Assembly: GCF_026342405.1 (NCBI RefSeq)
Contig: NZ_JAPEMU010000001.1
Span: 4,278,001 to 4,342,000, forward strand
Direction of reading: 5' to 3'
Source: Kitasatospora sp. NBC_00240
Lineage (GTDB): Bacteria > Actinomycetota > Actinomycetes > Streptomycetales > Streptomycetaceae
Length of the DNA: 64,000 nt
The stretch's first letter is position 1, and the number at the start of each line of letters is the position of its first letter. This document shows, piece by piece, positions 1-7,859 of this stretch. Below the pieces are notes generated by a model. The model had not been told where the DNA came from and made no database searches. It was given only the letters and a program-made list of their open reading frames with translations. The position numbers were made by a program, and so were the translations under genes.

Positions 1-2
1 GC

Positions 3-632
3 GAGCCCTTCTTCCTCAAGCGCAAGCAGGGCCCCGACCAGCACGGGACCATCCGCCTGCAGTGCCCCGCCGCCGGCCCTTCCCCCTCGGTGACCTGCGC
101 GCGCTTCAACCGCCTGCACCGGCCCGAGGCCGGCGCCCCCGCCGTCGTCGACCTCACCAACGCGCGCTCCACCGCGGCCCACCCCTCCGCCAAGCCGAGC
201 ATCCAGATCAGCCCCGCCGAGCGCCTGCGGCCAGCGAACAAGAACGAGCTGCCGAGGATCTGCCGCAAGCCGACGATCACCGTCCACCCCGGTGACCTGG
301 GGAAACTCGACAAGTTCCGTCAGGATCGCCACTACCTCAGCCCTGACTGGCGCGACGCCTACAAGCCCATCCGGGCGCACAACGAGGGCCTGAACGGCCG
401 GGCCAAGGGCCACCGCATCGATATCGCCGACCCCAAGAAGCGCCTCGCCCACGGCCGCGTCGCCCAGAGCCTCCTGCTCGCCCTGATGATCCTCATGATC
501 AACCTGCAGATCCTGCACGACTGGACCCGCACCAGCAGCGCCGAACCCATCGAGGCCGGCCGGGGTCAGGACTACGACGGGCTCACGCCCATCCCGCTCA
601 CCACCAACGGACTTCCCCCACCCCCAGGCTGA
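3..632 (+). CDS. Transposase-like protein, C-terminal part (5' end outside window)
   Basis: An open frame enters from the left edge and ends at a TGA at 630-632, giving about 209 residues. I do not recognise the family with certainty. Near the C-terminus the segment YKPIRAHNEGLNGRAKGHR resembles the Y-x-x-R-x-x-x-E-x-x-x-x-x-x-K block that holds the last acidic residue of many DDE transposases, followed by a hydrophobic stretch. The frame lies beside the 3' end of a tRNA-Ala gene on the opposite strand, a usual integration site, which fits a mobile-element fragment. It could also be an unrelated hypothetical protein. The upstream part is not visible, so completeness cannot be judged. Confidence 0.45.
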   Translation, partial: EPFFLKRKQGPDQHGTIRLQCPAAGPSPSVTCARFNRLHRPEAGAPAVVDLTNARSTAAHPSAKPSIQISPAERLRPANKNELPRICRKPTITVHPGDLGKLDKFRQDRHYLSPDWRDAYKPIRAHNEGLNGRAKGHRIDIADPKKRLAHGRVAQSLLLALMILMINLQILHDWTRTSSAEPIEAGRGQDYDGLTPIPLTTNGLPPPPG

Positions 633-890
633 CGAGACGTCCACCCGTGTCCTGAAGAGTCCGAGCCCCGGTCGCCGTTGGTCACTGGCCCAGCGGCAGC
701 CCCGGCCTGCCTCCCGCACCTCGGACCACCCCCGAACCGCCGCCGCAGACCACCGAATGCCACACGCCAGGGCCTGCCGGGTTCGGTCACCGCCTCGAAC
801 AAGCCCGCACAACGCAGAGATCCCGCCCGATCACATGGATCGGACGGGATCTCGTCAACCATTCCCGAGCTAACTCGTGAACAGTCGTTG

Positions 891-966
<76 letters not shown>

Positions 967-1057
967 AACGAGAAGAAACTTTAGCACCTTTCGGAGGTGG
1001 CTCGTGACCACCTCCGGCCGGAGCGCCCTGGTGAGGCGTGGGGCGCTCCGGTCGGGG

Positions 1058-2392
1058 TCATTCGTTGGCGGCCCGGGGGCGGGTGTCGTAGCCGTCCTCG
1101 GCGGGTGCGGCGGCCGGCGGTTCGGCGTACTGGTCGAAGAGCGGGGTGCTGCGGGGCTCGGCCGGGCGGCCGGCGGTCCAGGTGCCGGGGGAGCCGAGGT
1201 CGAGGCCGCGGGTGACCCGGGGGGCGACCGGCGCGGTGACGTAGGTCGGCAGCGGGACGGGGACGGGCTCCCAGGAGTCGGGGCCGGCCGCGCCGCGCTC
1301 GCGGATGCCGTCCACCCACTCCTCGTGGTCGGTCGCCTCGACCAGGGCGGAGGCCGCCGTGGCCGGCCGGACGTCGTGGGGCGCCGGGTCGGCGGCGATC
1401 CGCAGGTGCGGGCGGCCGCGGTCGGCGGCGTGCGCCGCGTCGTGCGGGGCCTCCCGGGGGGAGTCCGCCGGGCGCTCCGGCCGGGCCTCGTCGGCGCGGG
1501 CGCCGACGGGGGGCCGGTGCTCGCGCTGCGCCTGCTCCCGTTGTCCGTGCTCCTGGCGCCCGGCGTCGGGGCGGCCGGCGTCGGGGCGGCCGGTCTCGGC
1601 CCGCCGGTTCTCCCGCTGCCGCAGGCGTTCGGCCGCCTGCGCCGCGCGGTCCCGGTCGAGCTTGACCTCGAAGCGCTGGCGTTCCAGCTTGCGCAGGTGG
1701 CCGATGTAGAAGGTCAGGAGGGCGGCCGGCACGGCCGGGGCCCAGAGGAAGGCCAGCCCGAGGACCGCCGCGGCGATCGCCCCCAGCGCGAAGGCCAGGA
1801 AGAGCACGGTGACCATCCGGCGCCGGCGGGCCAGCAGCCGGGCCCGGCGCTCGGCCCCGAGCCTGCGCTCGGACGTCCGCCCGGACCCGCGCTCGGACCG
1901 CTCGGGTGCCCGCTCGGGCCGCTCGGGGCTCCGGGGGGCGTGCCCCTCGGGTGCCGAGGGGCGGCTCGCGGGCATGCCGGAGACCGCCCGGTCGCCGGGG
2001 GCGGGCCGGTCGCCGGGGGCGGGCCGGTCGCCGGGCGCCCGGTCGTCCTCGGGCCGTTCGTCGTCGGACCGCGCGCCGTCGGACCGTCCGTCGGCGATCA
2101 GCTCGTCGCCGTCGGGCGTCCCGTCGTTCGTCCCGTCGCCGGACCGCCCGTCGGCGCCCAGGTCGTCGCCGCTCCGGTCGTCCGTGCTCCGGTCGTCGCG
2201 CACGTCGTCGCCAAGGACCCGGGATGCCCGCCGCTCCATCGCCGAACGCCCGGCCAGCAGGCGGATGGCGGTACTGAAGCGTTCCGTCGGGCGCGCCTCG
2301 TTGAGCTCGTCCTGCCTGCGGAGCCACATCGGCACCAGATAGGCGGCCCAGGCCCCTACGATGACCGCGTAGATAAGGCCGCTACTGCTCAC
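1058..2392 (-). CDS. sepX: SepX/GlpR-like actinobacterial membrane protein (cell division)
   Basis: 444 residues. An N-terminal membrane helix (about 5-24) is followed by a conserved-looking RRQDELNEARPTERF segment. A long acidic Asp/Arg/Ser-rich disordered linker (about 60-180) contains three APGDRP repeats. Two adjacent helices follow (about 193-213 and 214-233), then a coiled Arg/Glu-rich tail ending in a proline-rich region. This architecture, and the position downstream of galU, moeA and an acetyltransferase gene, match SepX of Streptomyces and GlpR of Corynebacterium, membrane proteins that help Z-ring and septum formation. The identification rests on recalled architecture and synteny, not on an alignment. 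It is the last gene of the minus-strand block, about 150 bp after the acetyltransferase gene, and may have its own promoter in the AT-rich gap. Confidence 0.7.
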   Translation of the reverse strand: MSSSGLIYAVIVGAWAAYLVPMWLRRQDELNEARPTERFSTAIRLLAGRSAMERRASRVLGDDVRDDRSTDDRSGDDLGADGRSGDGTNDGTPDGDELIADGRSDGARSDDERPEDDRAPGDRPAPGDRPAPGDRAVSGMPASRPSAPEGHAPRSPERPERAPERSERGSGRTSERRLGAERRARLLARRRRMVTVLFLAFALGAIAAAVLGLAFLWAPAVPAALLTFYIGHLRKLERQRFEVKLDRDRAAQAAERLRQRENRRAETGRPDAGRPDAGRQEHGQREQAQREHRPPVGARADEARPERPADSPREAPHDAAHAADRGRPHLRIAADPAPHDVRPATAASALVEATDHEEWVDGIRERGAAGPDSWEPVPVPLPTYVTAPVAPRVTRGLDLGSPGTWTAGRPAEPRSTPLFDQYAEPPAAAPAEDGYDTRPRAANE

Positions 2393-2542
2393 GTTTCACA
2401 CCGTACGGGCGTCGGGGAAGGCCTGGCAGCAATTTGGCACGGCGTGTCGTGTGATCAAGCTGATTCTCCGACTATTTTGCCGGTATTTGTGCCCGTCCGT
2501 CGGGGCGGCGATGCCATATCGATATTATTTTCGAACATATAT
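2393..2542 (-). promoter_or_regulatory. AT-rich intergenic gap before the SepX-like gene
   Basis: A 150-bp gap, markedly AT-richer than the genes around it, holds the perfect 10-bp palindrome ATATCGATAT at 2516-2525. It lies between the end of the acetyltransferase gene and the start of the SepX-like gene, so it may carry a promoter for the latter. No clear -35/-10 pair can be assigned. Confidence 0.35.
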
Positions 2543-3169
2543 TCAATTCCCAGCTTCGCGGCCGGACCTGATCGCCCGCCAGCGCTCCAGCATGCCCTCC
2601 GGAACCTCCTCGGCGGTCAGCACGTAGACCAGGTGGTCCCGCCAGTCCCCGTCGATGTGGAGATACCGGGGGCGCATTCCCTCCGAGCGGAACCCGAGCT
2701 TTTCCACCACCCGGCGGCTCGGCATGTTCTCCGGCCTGATGCACACCTCGATCCGGTGCAGCCCCAGCACCTCGAAACAGTGCTCCACCGAAAGCGCCAC
2801 CGCCGTCGGCATGATGCCCCGCCCGGCGACCGCCTCGTCGATCCAGTAGCCGACATTCGCCGAGCACATCGAGCCCCAGGTGATGCCGCCCACGGTCAGC
2901 TGGCCGGCCAGCTGCCCCTGGTGGAGCACCACGAAGGGCAGCATCCGCCCGGCCGAGGCCTCCCCGCGCAGGTAGCGCACCATCTGCCGGTAGGTGGGGC
3001 GCGGTCCGGCGGGCCGCCCGGCCGGGGACGGCGGGACGGTCGCCTCCCAGCGCCGCAGCCAGTCCCGGTTACGACGGCTGACCTCCTGCCAGTCCCGCTG
3101 GTCACGCGCCCTGATCGGGCGCAGCGTGACGTCCCCCTCGTGGAGTTCGACCGGCCAGCCGGCGTTCAG
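2543..3169 (-). CDS. GNAT-family N-acetyltransferase (RimJ-like), probable CTG start
   Basis: Acetyltransferase of the RimJ/RimL type. It shows VTLRPIRARDQRDW at the N-terminus, a central GYWIDEAVAGRGIMPTAVAL segment (the R-G-x-x-x acetyl-CoA loop) and a C-terminal ENMPSRRVVEKLGFRSEG motif. The first in-frame ATG (2983) would remove the N-terminal strand and helix. The best start is a CTG at 3169-3167, preceded six bases earlier by GGGAG and overlapping the mog stop as CTGA. This gives 208 residues. In Corynebacterium an acetyltransferase gene also sits between the glp and glpR genes. The substrate is unknown; ribosomal-protein or other N-terminal acetylation is only a family guess. Confidence 0.85.
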   Translation of the reverse strand: MNAGWPVELHEGDVTLRPIRARDQRDWQEVSRRNRDWLRRWEATVPPSPAGRPAGPRPTYRQMVRYLRGEASAGRMLPFVVLHQGQLAGQLTVGGITWGSMCSANVGYWIDEAVAGRGIMPTAVALSVEHCFEVLGLHRIEVCIRPENMPSRRVVEKLGFRSEGMRPRYLHIDGDWRDHLVYVLTAEEVPEGMLERWRAIRSGREAGN

Positions 3170-3750
3170 TGCGCGCTCCCGTCCGCGGCGCCGGACGTAC
3201 CGGACCCGTGCCGGACACCGGACGCGTCCGAGGAGTGCGAGGCGGCGGTGCCCGCGCCGGATGCGCCGGCGGCGTCGGGGCGCGGGTGGTCGCCGCCGGC
3301 GAGCTGGTCGACGGCGTGCGGGAGCAGCGGTGCCAGGACGGCCAGCCCGTCCTTCACGCCGCCGGTGGAACCCGGCAGGTTGACGATCAGGGTGCGTCCG
3401 GCCAGGCCCGCGAGGCCCCGGGACAGCGCCGAGGTGGGGACCTTCTCCCGCCCGTGGGCCCGGACGGCCTCGGGGATGCCGGGGATCTGCCGGTCGAGGA
3501 CCCGGGCGGTCATCTCGGGGGTGAGGTCCATCGGCGAGATGCCGGTGCCGCCGGTGGTCAGCACCACGTCGTAGCCGGCCGCGACGGCCTCCCGCAGGAC
3601 GGCCTCGACCGGGTCACCGTCGGGCACGACCCGCGGGCCGTCCGTCTCGAAGCCCATCGCGCGCAGGCCGGCCACCAGCAGCGGGCCGCCCTTGTCCTCG
3701 TACACACCGGCCGAGGCGCGGTTGGACACGGTGACGGCGAGCGCCCTCAT
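3166..3750 (-). CDS. mog: Molybdopterin adenylyltransferase (MogA/MoaB family)
   Basis: 194 residues, with the molybdopterin-binding fold signature TTGGTGISPMDLTPE at about 65-79 and a PGSTGGVKDGL motif near residue 130. It adenylylates molybdopterin before metal insertion by MoeA. The last 45 residues are a low-complexity Ala/Asp/Ser-rich tail (GASGAGTAASHSSDASG) not expected in the catalytic core. The start overlaps the moaC stop by four bases (ATGA), so the two are probably translationally coupled. Confidence 0.93.
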   Translation of the reverse strand: MRALAVTVSNRASAGVYEDKGGPLLVAGLRAMGFETDGPRVVPDGDPVEAVLREAVAAGYDVVLTTGGTGISPMDLTPEMTARVLDRQIPGIPEAVRAHGREKVPTSALSRGLAGLAGRTLIVNLPGSTGGVKDGLAVLAPLLPHAVDQLAGGDHPRPDAAGASGAGTAASHSSDASGVRHGSGTSGAADGSAH

Positions 3751-4262
3751 GAGGCGCTCGCCGGGGCGGGCTGTTCGTCGGAGTGCCAGTCGCCGCTCTT
3801 GCCGCCGGTCTTGCTGAGCACCCGGACGTGCTCGACGCTGGCGCCCTTGTCGACGGCCTTGACCATGTCGATGACGGCGAGCCCGGCGACCGCCACGGCG
3901 GTGAGGGCCTCCATCTCGACGCCGGTGCGGTCGGCGGTCCTCACGGTGGCGGTGATCTCGACCGCCTCGTCGGTGACGGTGAGGTCGACCTTGACGCCGG
4001 AGATCGCGATCGGGTGGCAGAGCGGGATCAGCTCGGGGGTCTTCTTCGCCCCCATGATCCCGGCGATCCGGGCCACCGCGAGGGCGTCCCCCTTGGGCAC
4101 GCCCTCGCCGCGCAGCAGTTCGACGACCCGGGGGGAGACCCGTACCCGTCCGGCGGCGACCGCCGTCCGCACGGTGGTCGCCTTCTCGGAGACGTCGACC
4201 ATGCGGGCCGCGCCGCTGTCGTCGACGTGGGTGAGGCGGTCGCCGGGTGGTGTGGTCGTCAC
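3747..4262 (-). CDS. moaC: Cyclic pyranopterin monophosphate synthase MoaC
   Basis: 171 residues from a GTG start at 4262, chosen because GGAG lies five bases upstream; a longer frame to 4379 has no such site. It converts the 3',8-cyclo-GTP intermediate to cyclic pyranopterin monophosphate in molybdenum cofactor synthesis. It carries the family motifs MVDVSEKATTVRTAVA, PLCHPI and GVEMEALTAVAVAGLAVIDM followed by VKAVDKG, whose Asp and Lys belong to the active site. Length is normal for the family. Its stop overlaps the mog start. Confidence 0.94.
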   Translation of the reverse strand: MTTTPPGDRLTHVDDSGAARMVDVSEKATTVRTAVAAGRVRVSPRVVELLRGEGVPKGDALAVARIAGIMGAKKTPELIPLCHPIAISGVKVDLTVTDEAVEITATVRTADRTGVEMEALTAVAVAGLAVIDMVKAVDKGASVEHVRVLSKTGGKSGDWHSDEQPAPASAS

Positions 4263-4444
4263 GGGTGCTCCAGGAGGACGGGTCGAATACCGCGCTACCG
4301 TACCCCCAGGGCCGCCCGCCGGGTGGGACGGGCCGACGGCTGGGCGATGTTGTCGCCCGGTCGCCGCGGGCACCGCCACCGGCTGCCGGAGCGCCCGGCC
4401 GAGGGCGTACGTCCCGGAGCGGCCCCGGCGCCAGTGCCTGTCAA

Positions 4445-4476
4445 GCGGTCAGGCGGTCAGGCGGTCAGGCGGTCAG
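4445..4476. repeat. 8-bp tandem repeat (4 copies) across the moeA stop codon
   Basis: Four perfect copies of GCGGTCAG. The moeA stop codon lies inside the array (4465-4467). Because the unit is not a multiple of three, a change in copy number upstream of the stop would change the reading frame of the last codons. Confidence 0.9.
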
Positions 4477-5814
4477 CAGGACGACGTCGACCTCGGTGCC
4501 GGCCGCGAGCACGGTGACGTCCTCGGGGACGGTGATCAGGCAGTTCGCCCGGGCCAGCGCGCCGACCAGGTGCGAGCCCTCGCCGCCGACCGGCTCCACC
4601 CGGCCGTCCGGGGTGTACCGGCCGCGCAGGAACTGCCGGCGGCCGGCGGGCGAGCGCAGCTCGACCGGGCAGACCGCACGGACCACCGGGCGGTGCACGT
4701 CGGGGGCGCCGAGCATGGTCCGGATGACCGGGCGGACGAACAGCTCGAAGGAGATGTAGGAGCTGACCGGGTTGCCGGGCAGCGCCAGCAGGGGGACACC
4801 GGCCGGGCCGCCGATCAGGCCGAAGCCCTGCGGCTTGCCGGGCTGCATCCGCAGCTTCCGGAAGTCCACGCTGCCGGCTCCCTCGCCGCCCTGGAGCGCC
4901 TCCTTGACCACGTCGTAGGCGCCGACGCTGACGCCGCCGCTGGTGACGATGAGGTCCGCCCGGCCGAGCTGGTCCTCCAGGACGGCCCGCAGCACCGCCG
5001 CGTCGTCGGGCACGCCGCCGACGCGGTAGGCGATGGCGCCGGCGTCCCGGGCCGCGGCGGTGAGGGTGAAGCTGTTGGAGTCGGAGATCTGCCCGGGGCC
5101 GATCGGCTCGCCGGGCTGGACCAGCTCGCTGCCGGTGGAGAGGACCACCACGCGCGGGCGCGGGCGGACCCGCACGCTGCCCCGGCCGACCGCCGCGAGC
5201 AGGCCGAGCTGGGTGGGCCCGAGCAGGGTGCCGGCGTCGAGGATCCGGTCCCCGGTGGCGATGTCGCTGCCCCGGCGGCGGATGTGGGCGGCGGCCGGGA
5301 CCGGGCGCAGCACCCGGACCTCCTCGTCCTCGACCGGCGCGGTCATCGCCTCGGCGGCGCGGCCGGTGCCGGTGCCGCCGTCGGTCCACTCGACCGGTGC
5401 GACGGCCTCGGCGCCGGGGGGCATCGGGGCGCCGGTCATGATCCGGGCGGCCTGGCCGGGGCCCACCTTGGGCAGTTCCCCGGCGCCGGCCGCGATGTCG
5501 CCGACCACGGCCAGCACCGAGGGGTACTCCCCCGTGGCGCCGGCCGTGTCGGCAGTCCGGACCGCGTAGCCGTCCATCGAGCTGTTGTCGAAGGGCGGCA
5601 GGTCACCGGTGGCGACCACGTCCTCGTCGAGCCGGCAGCCCTGGGCGTCGAGCAGCTGCAGTTCGATCGCGGGCAGCGCGGTGACGCCCGACAGGACGTC
5701 GGCGAGGTGTTCGTCGACCGTCCACATCCTGGGGGCGGGGACGGGCGATGCCTGGTCCGCGGTGCCGTCGCAGCAGGCTGCGGGGTCGGTGCTGCGCTCC
5801 GTGGGCCCGGTCAT
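4465..5814 (-). CDS. moeA: Molybdopterin molybdenumtransferase MoeA / gephyrin-like Glp
   Basis: 449 residues. Conserved MoeA blocks are DLPPFDNSSMDGYAVR (71-86), GAPMPPGAEAVAPVEW (128-143), VVVLSTGSELV (222-232) and TSGGVSVGAYDVVKE (291-305). The enzyme inserts molybdate into adenylylated molybdopterin. In Corynebacterium a MoeA-like protein encoded near galU, an acetyltransferase gene and glpR is Glp, which binds FtsZ; the same neighbourhood here makes a second, cell-division role possible. Sequence alone does not separate the two roles. About 200 bp separate it from moaC. The start at 5814 has only a weak ribosome site. Confidence 0.9.
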   Translation of the reverse strand: MTGPTERSTDPAACCDGTADQASPVPAPRMWTVDEHLADVLSGVTALPAIELQLLDAQGCRLDEDVVATGDLPPFDNSSMDGYAVRTADTAGATGEYPSVLAVVGDIAAGAGELPKVGPGQAARIMTGAPMPPGAEAVAPVEWTDGGTGTGRAAEAMTAPVEDEEVRVLRPVPAAAHIRRRGSDIATGDRILDAGTLLGPTQLGLLAAVGRGSVRVRPRPRVVVLSTGSELVQPGEPIGPGQISDSNSFTLTAAARDAGAIAYRVGGVPDDAAVLRAVLEDQLGRADLIVTSGGVSVGAYDVVKEALQGGEGAGSVDFRKLRMQPGKPQGFGLIGGPAGVPLLALPGNPVSSYISFELFVRPVIRTMLGAPDVHRPVVRAVCPVELRSPAGRRQFLRGRYTPDGRVEPVGGEGSHLVGALARANCLITVPEDVTVLAAGTEVDVVLLTA

Positions 5815-5839
5815 CGCTCTCTCGCTCTCAGTCGTCGGT

Positions 5840-6757
5840 TCAGTCCTGCATCTCGTCGCGGACGAACTCCTTCAGCCAGGAACGGAATTCCGGGCCGAGG
5901 TCCTCGCGCTCGGACGCCAGTCGGACGATAGCGCGCAGGTAGTCCGCACGGTCGCCGGTGTCGTAGCGGCGGCCCTTGAAGAGCACGCCGTGCACCGGGC
6001 CGCCGGCGTCCTCGTCGTGGCCGGCGAGCACGCGCAGGGCGTCGGTCAGCTGGATCTCGCCGCCGCGGCCGGGCGGGGTGTCCCGCAGGACGTCGAAGAC
6101 CGCCGGGTCCAGGATGTAGCGGCCGATCACGGCGTAGTTGGAGGGCGCGTCTGCGGTCTCCGGCTTCTCGACCAGGTCGGTCACCCGGAAGACGTCGTCG
6201 CCGAAGCCGTTGGCCTTGACCGCGGCGCAGCCGTAGAGGTGGATCTGCGAGGGCAGCACCTCCATCAGCGCGACCACGGACCCGCCGAGTTCCTGCTGGA
6301 CCTCGATCATGCGGGAGAGCAGCGGGTCGCGCGGGTCGATCAGGTCGTCGCCGAGCAGGACGGCGAACGGCTGGCCGGCGACGTGCTGCTCGGCGACCAG
6401 GACGGCGTGCCCGAGACCCTTCGGGTCCCCCTGGCGGACGTAGTGCATGTTGGCCAGCTCGACCGACTCGCGGACCCGGCGCAGGCGGTCCTGGTCGCCC
6501 TTGCGGACGAGCAGCTCCTCCAGCTCGTACGCGCGGTCGAAGTGGTCCTCGAGGGCGCGCTTGTTGCGGCCGGTCACCATCAGTATGTCGGAGAGGCCGG
6601 CCGCGGAGGCCTCCTCCACGACGTACTGGATGGCTGGCTTGTCCACGACCGGCAGCATCTCCTTCGGCGTGGCCTTGGTGGCGGGCAGGAACCGGGTCCC
6701 CAGACCGGCTGCGGGCACCACGGCCTTGGTCACAGGAGTGCGGGAGGTCGTCGTCAT
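5840..6757 (-). CDS. galU: UTP-glucose-1-phosphate uridylyltransferase GalU
   Basis: 305 residues. It makes UDP-glucose from UTP and glucose-1-phosphate. The nucleotide-binding signature AAGLGTRFLPATKATPKEML is near the N-terminus, followed by VVDKPAIQYVVEEA and, further on, LLGDDLI and EIQLTDAL. Length is typical. It is the first gene of the minus-strand block and ends 25 bp before the moeA start, so cotranscription is likely. UDP-glucose feeds cell-envelope glycans and trehalose. Confidence 0.95.
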   Translation of the reverse strand: MTTTSRTPVTKAVVPAAGLGTRFLPATKATPKEMLPVVDKPAIQYVVEEASAAGLSDILMVTGRNKRALEDHFDRAYELEELLVRKGDQDRLRRVRESVELANMHYVRQGDPKGLGHAVLVAEQHVAGQPFAVLLGDDLIDPRDPLLSRMIEVQQELGGSVVALMEVLPSQIHLYGCAAVKANGFGDDVFRVTDLVEKPETADAPSNYAVIGRYILDPAVFDVLRDTPPGRGGEIQLTDALRVLAGHDEDAGGPVHGVLFKGRRYDTGDRADYLRAIVRLASEREDLGPEFRSWLKEFVRDEMQD

Positions 6758-6810
6758 TCGTTTACCTTACTAAGGCGTGTTTAGACCGGGCTGTGAGCAG
6801 GATGAAGCCG

Positions 6811-7797
6811 CTATGAACAACGGTCGCGGCCTGCGGCGACAGCACTCGGCGGGGCCGGATCGACGGCGGGGGTGAGGGTCCCCTCTCCGTTACTGGGCGA
6901 CAGGCTACCCGGATCGGACGACCGGTCGTGCACCGCCTCCGGGCGGGGGTGCCCAGGACCGTCCGGCGAGGGTTCCCCGGCCGCCGGGCGACCGCGCCGG
7001 TCCTGCCCGGGGGCCTCGGCGGCGGTCCGGGCCGCGGGGGCGCCGGACACCGGGGACTCCACCGCGGGGCGCGGCGGGCTCGCCCCGCGCCAGCAGTCGC
7101 CGCCGGCCTGCTTGGCCTCGGTGAGCGCCCGGTCGGCGGCCCGCAGCAGCAGGGCGGCGTGGGCGCCGTCCCGGGGCAGGACGGCGATGCCGACGGCGGC
7201 GGTCAGGCCGTTGCCGTCGACGGGGCGCGGCTCGCGGGGGCCGGAGGACCAGTCCAGCAGGCGGTGCCGGCGCACCGACCAGACCAGCCGCTCGGCGACC
7301 TGCACGGCGCCCTCGACGCCGGTGTCGGGCAGCAGCACCAGGAACTCCTGGCCGCCGTACCGGCCGAGGGTGTCCGAGCGGCGGATCTCCATGCCCAGCC
7401 GCTGGACGAGGTCGCGCAGCATGGCGTTGCCGCGGCCCCGGCCCTGCTCGGCGATGATCGCGTCGAAGCCGGAGATCTCCAGCATCAGCACGGCCAGCGG
7501 GTGCGGCTGGTCCAGCCGGTCGGCGCGCTGGTCGGCGCGGCGGGCCCGCTCGATCTCCCGGCCGAGGGTGAGCTGCAGGTGCCGGTAGTTCCACGCCCCG
7601 GTGAGCGGGTCGCAGGAGGCGGTGCGCTCCAGCTCGGCGCAGCGCTCCTCCAGCTCGGTGATCCGCCCGCGCAGGCCCGCCTCGCGCAGGGCCGTGCCGG
7701 AGTCGCCCCGGCGCAGCCGGACCCCCAGCAGGGTGGCGCCGGCGAGCGCCGGAACGCTCAGTACGGCCATGGCCTGGACCAGTAACGCGGTGGACAT
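6811..7797 (-). CDS. Membrane-anchored degenerate GGDEF protein with a TTA codon
   Basis: 328 residues from the ATG at 7797, chosen because GGAAGG lies eight bases upstream; an ATG at 7815 adds six residues. There is an N-terminal membrane helix (about 4-26), a short coiled region, then a GGDEF domain from DPLTGAWN (63-70). The signature is GGQEF (148-152), and the usual D-x-D-x-F-K block reads LEISGFD (106-112), so the canonical metal-binding positions are not kept. The last 110 residues are Pro/Gly-rich and probably disordered. Diguanylate cyclase activity is therefore doubtful; a GTP or c-di-GMP sensing or structural role is possible. Codon 5 is TTA (7783-7785), the rare leucine codon that needs the bldA tRNA in Streptomyces. 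Confidence 0.85.
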   Translation of the reverse strand: MSTALLVQAMAVLSVPALAGATLLGVRLRRGDSGTALREAGLRGRITELEERCAELERTASCDPLTGAWNYRHLQLTLGREIERARRADQRADRLDQPHPLAVLMLEISGFDAIIAEQGRGRGNAMLRDLVQRLGMEIRRSDTLGRYGGQEFLVLLPDTGVEGAVQVAERLVWSVRRHRLLDWSSGPREPRPVDGNGLTAAVGIAVLPRDGAHAALLLRAADRALTEAKQAGGDCWRGASPPRPAVESPVSGAPAARTAAEAPGQDRRGRPAAGEPSPDGPGHPRPEAVHDRSSDPGSLSPSNGEGTLTPAVDPAPPSAVAAGRDRCS

Positions 7798-7859
7798 CGG
7801 GGGCGCCTTCCGCATGTCAGGCTCTGACCGTCACCGGGCACAGAGCTGTGGAGGATCCC

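Noticed and set aside
1004..3574. Long plus-strand frames opposite the SepX-like, acetyltransferase and mog genes
   Set aside because: Gly/Arg/Pro-rich shadows of high-GC genes with no ribosome site or motif.
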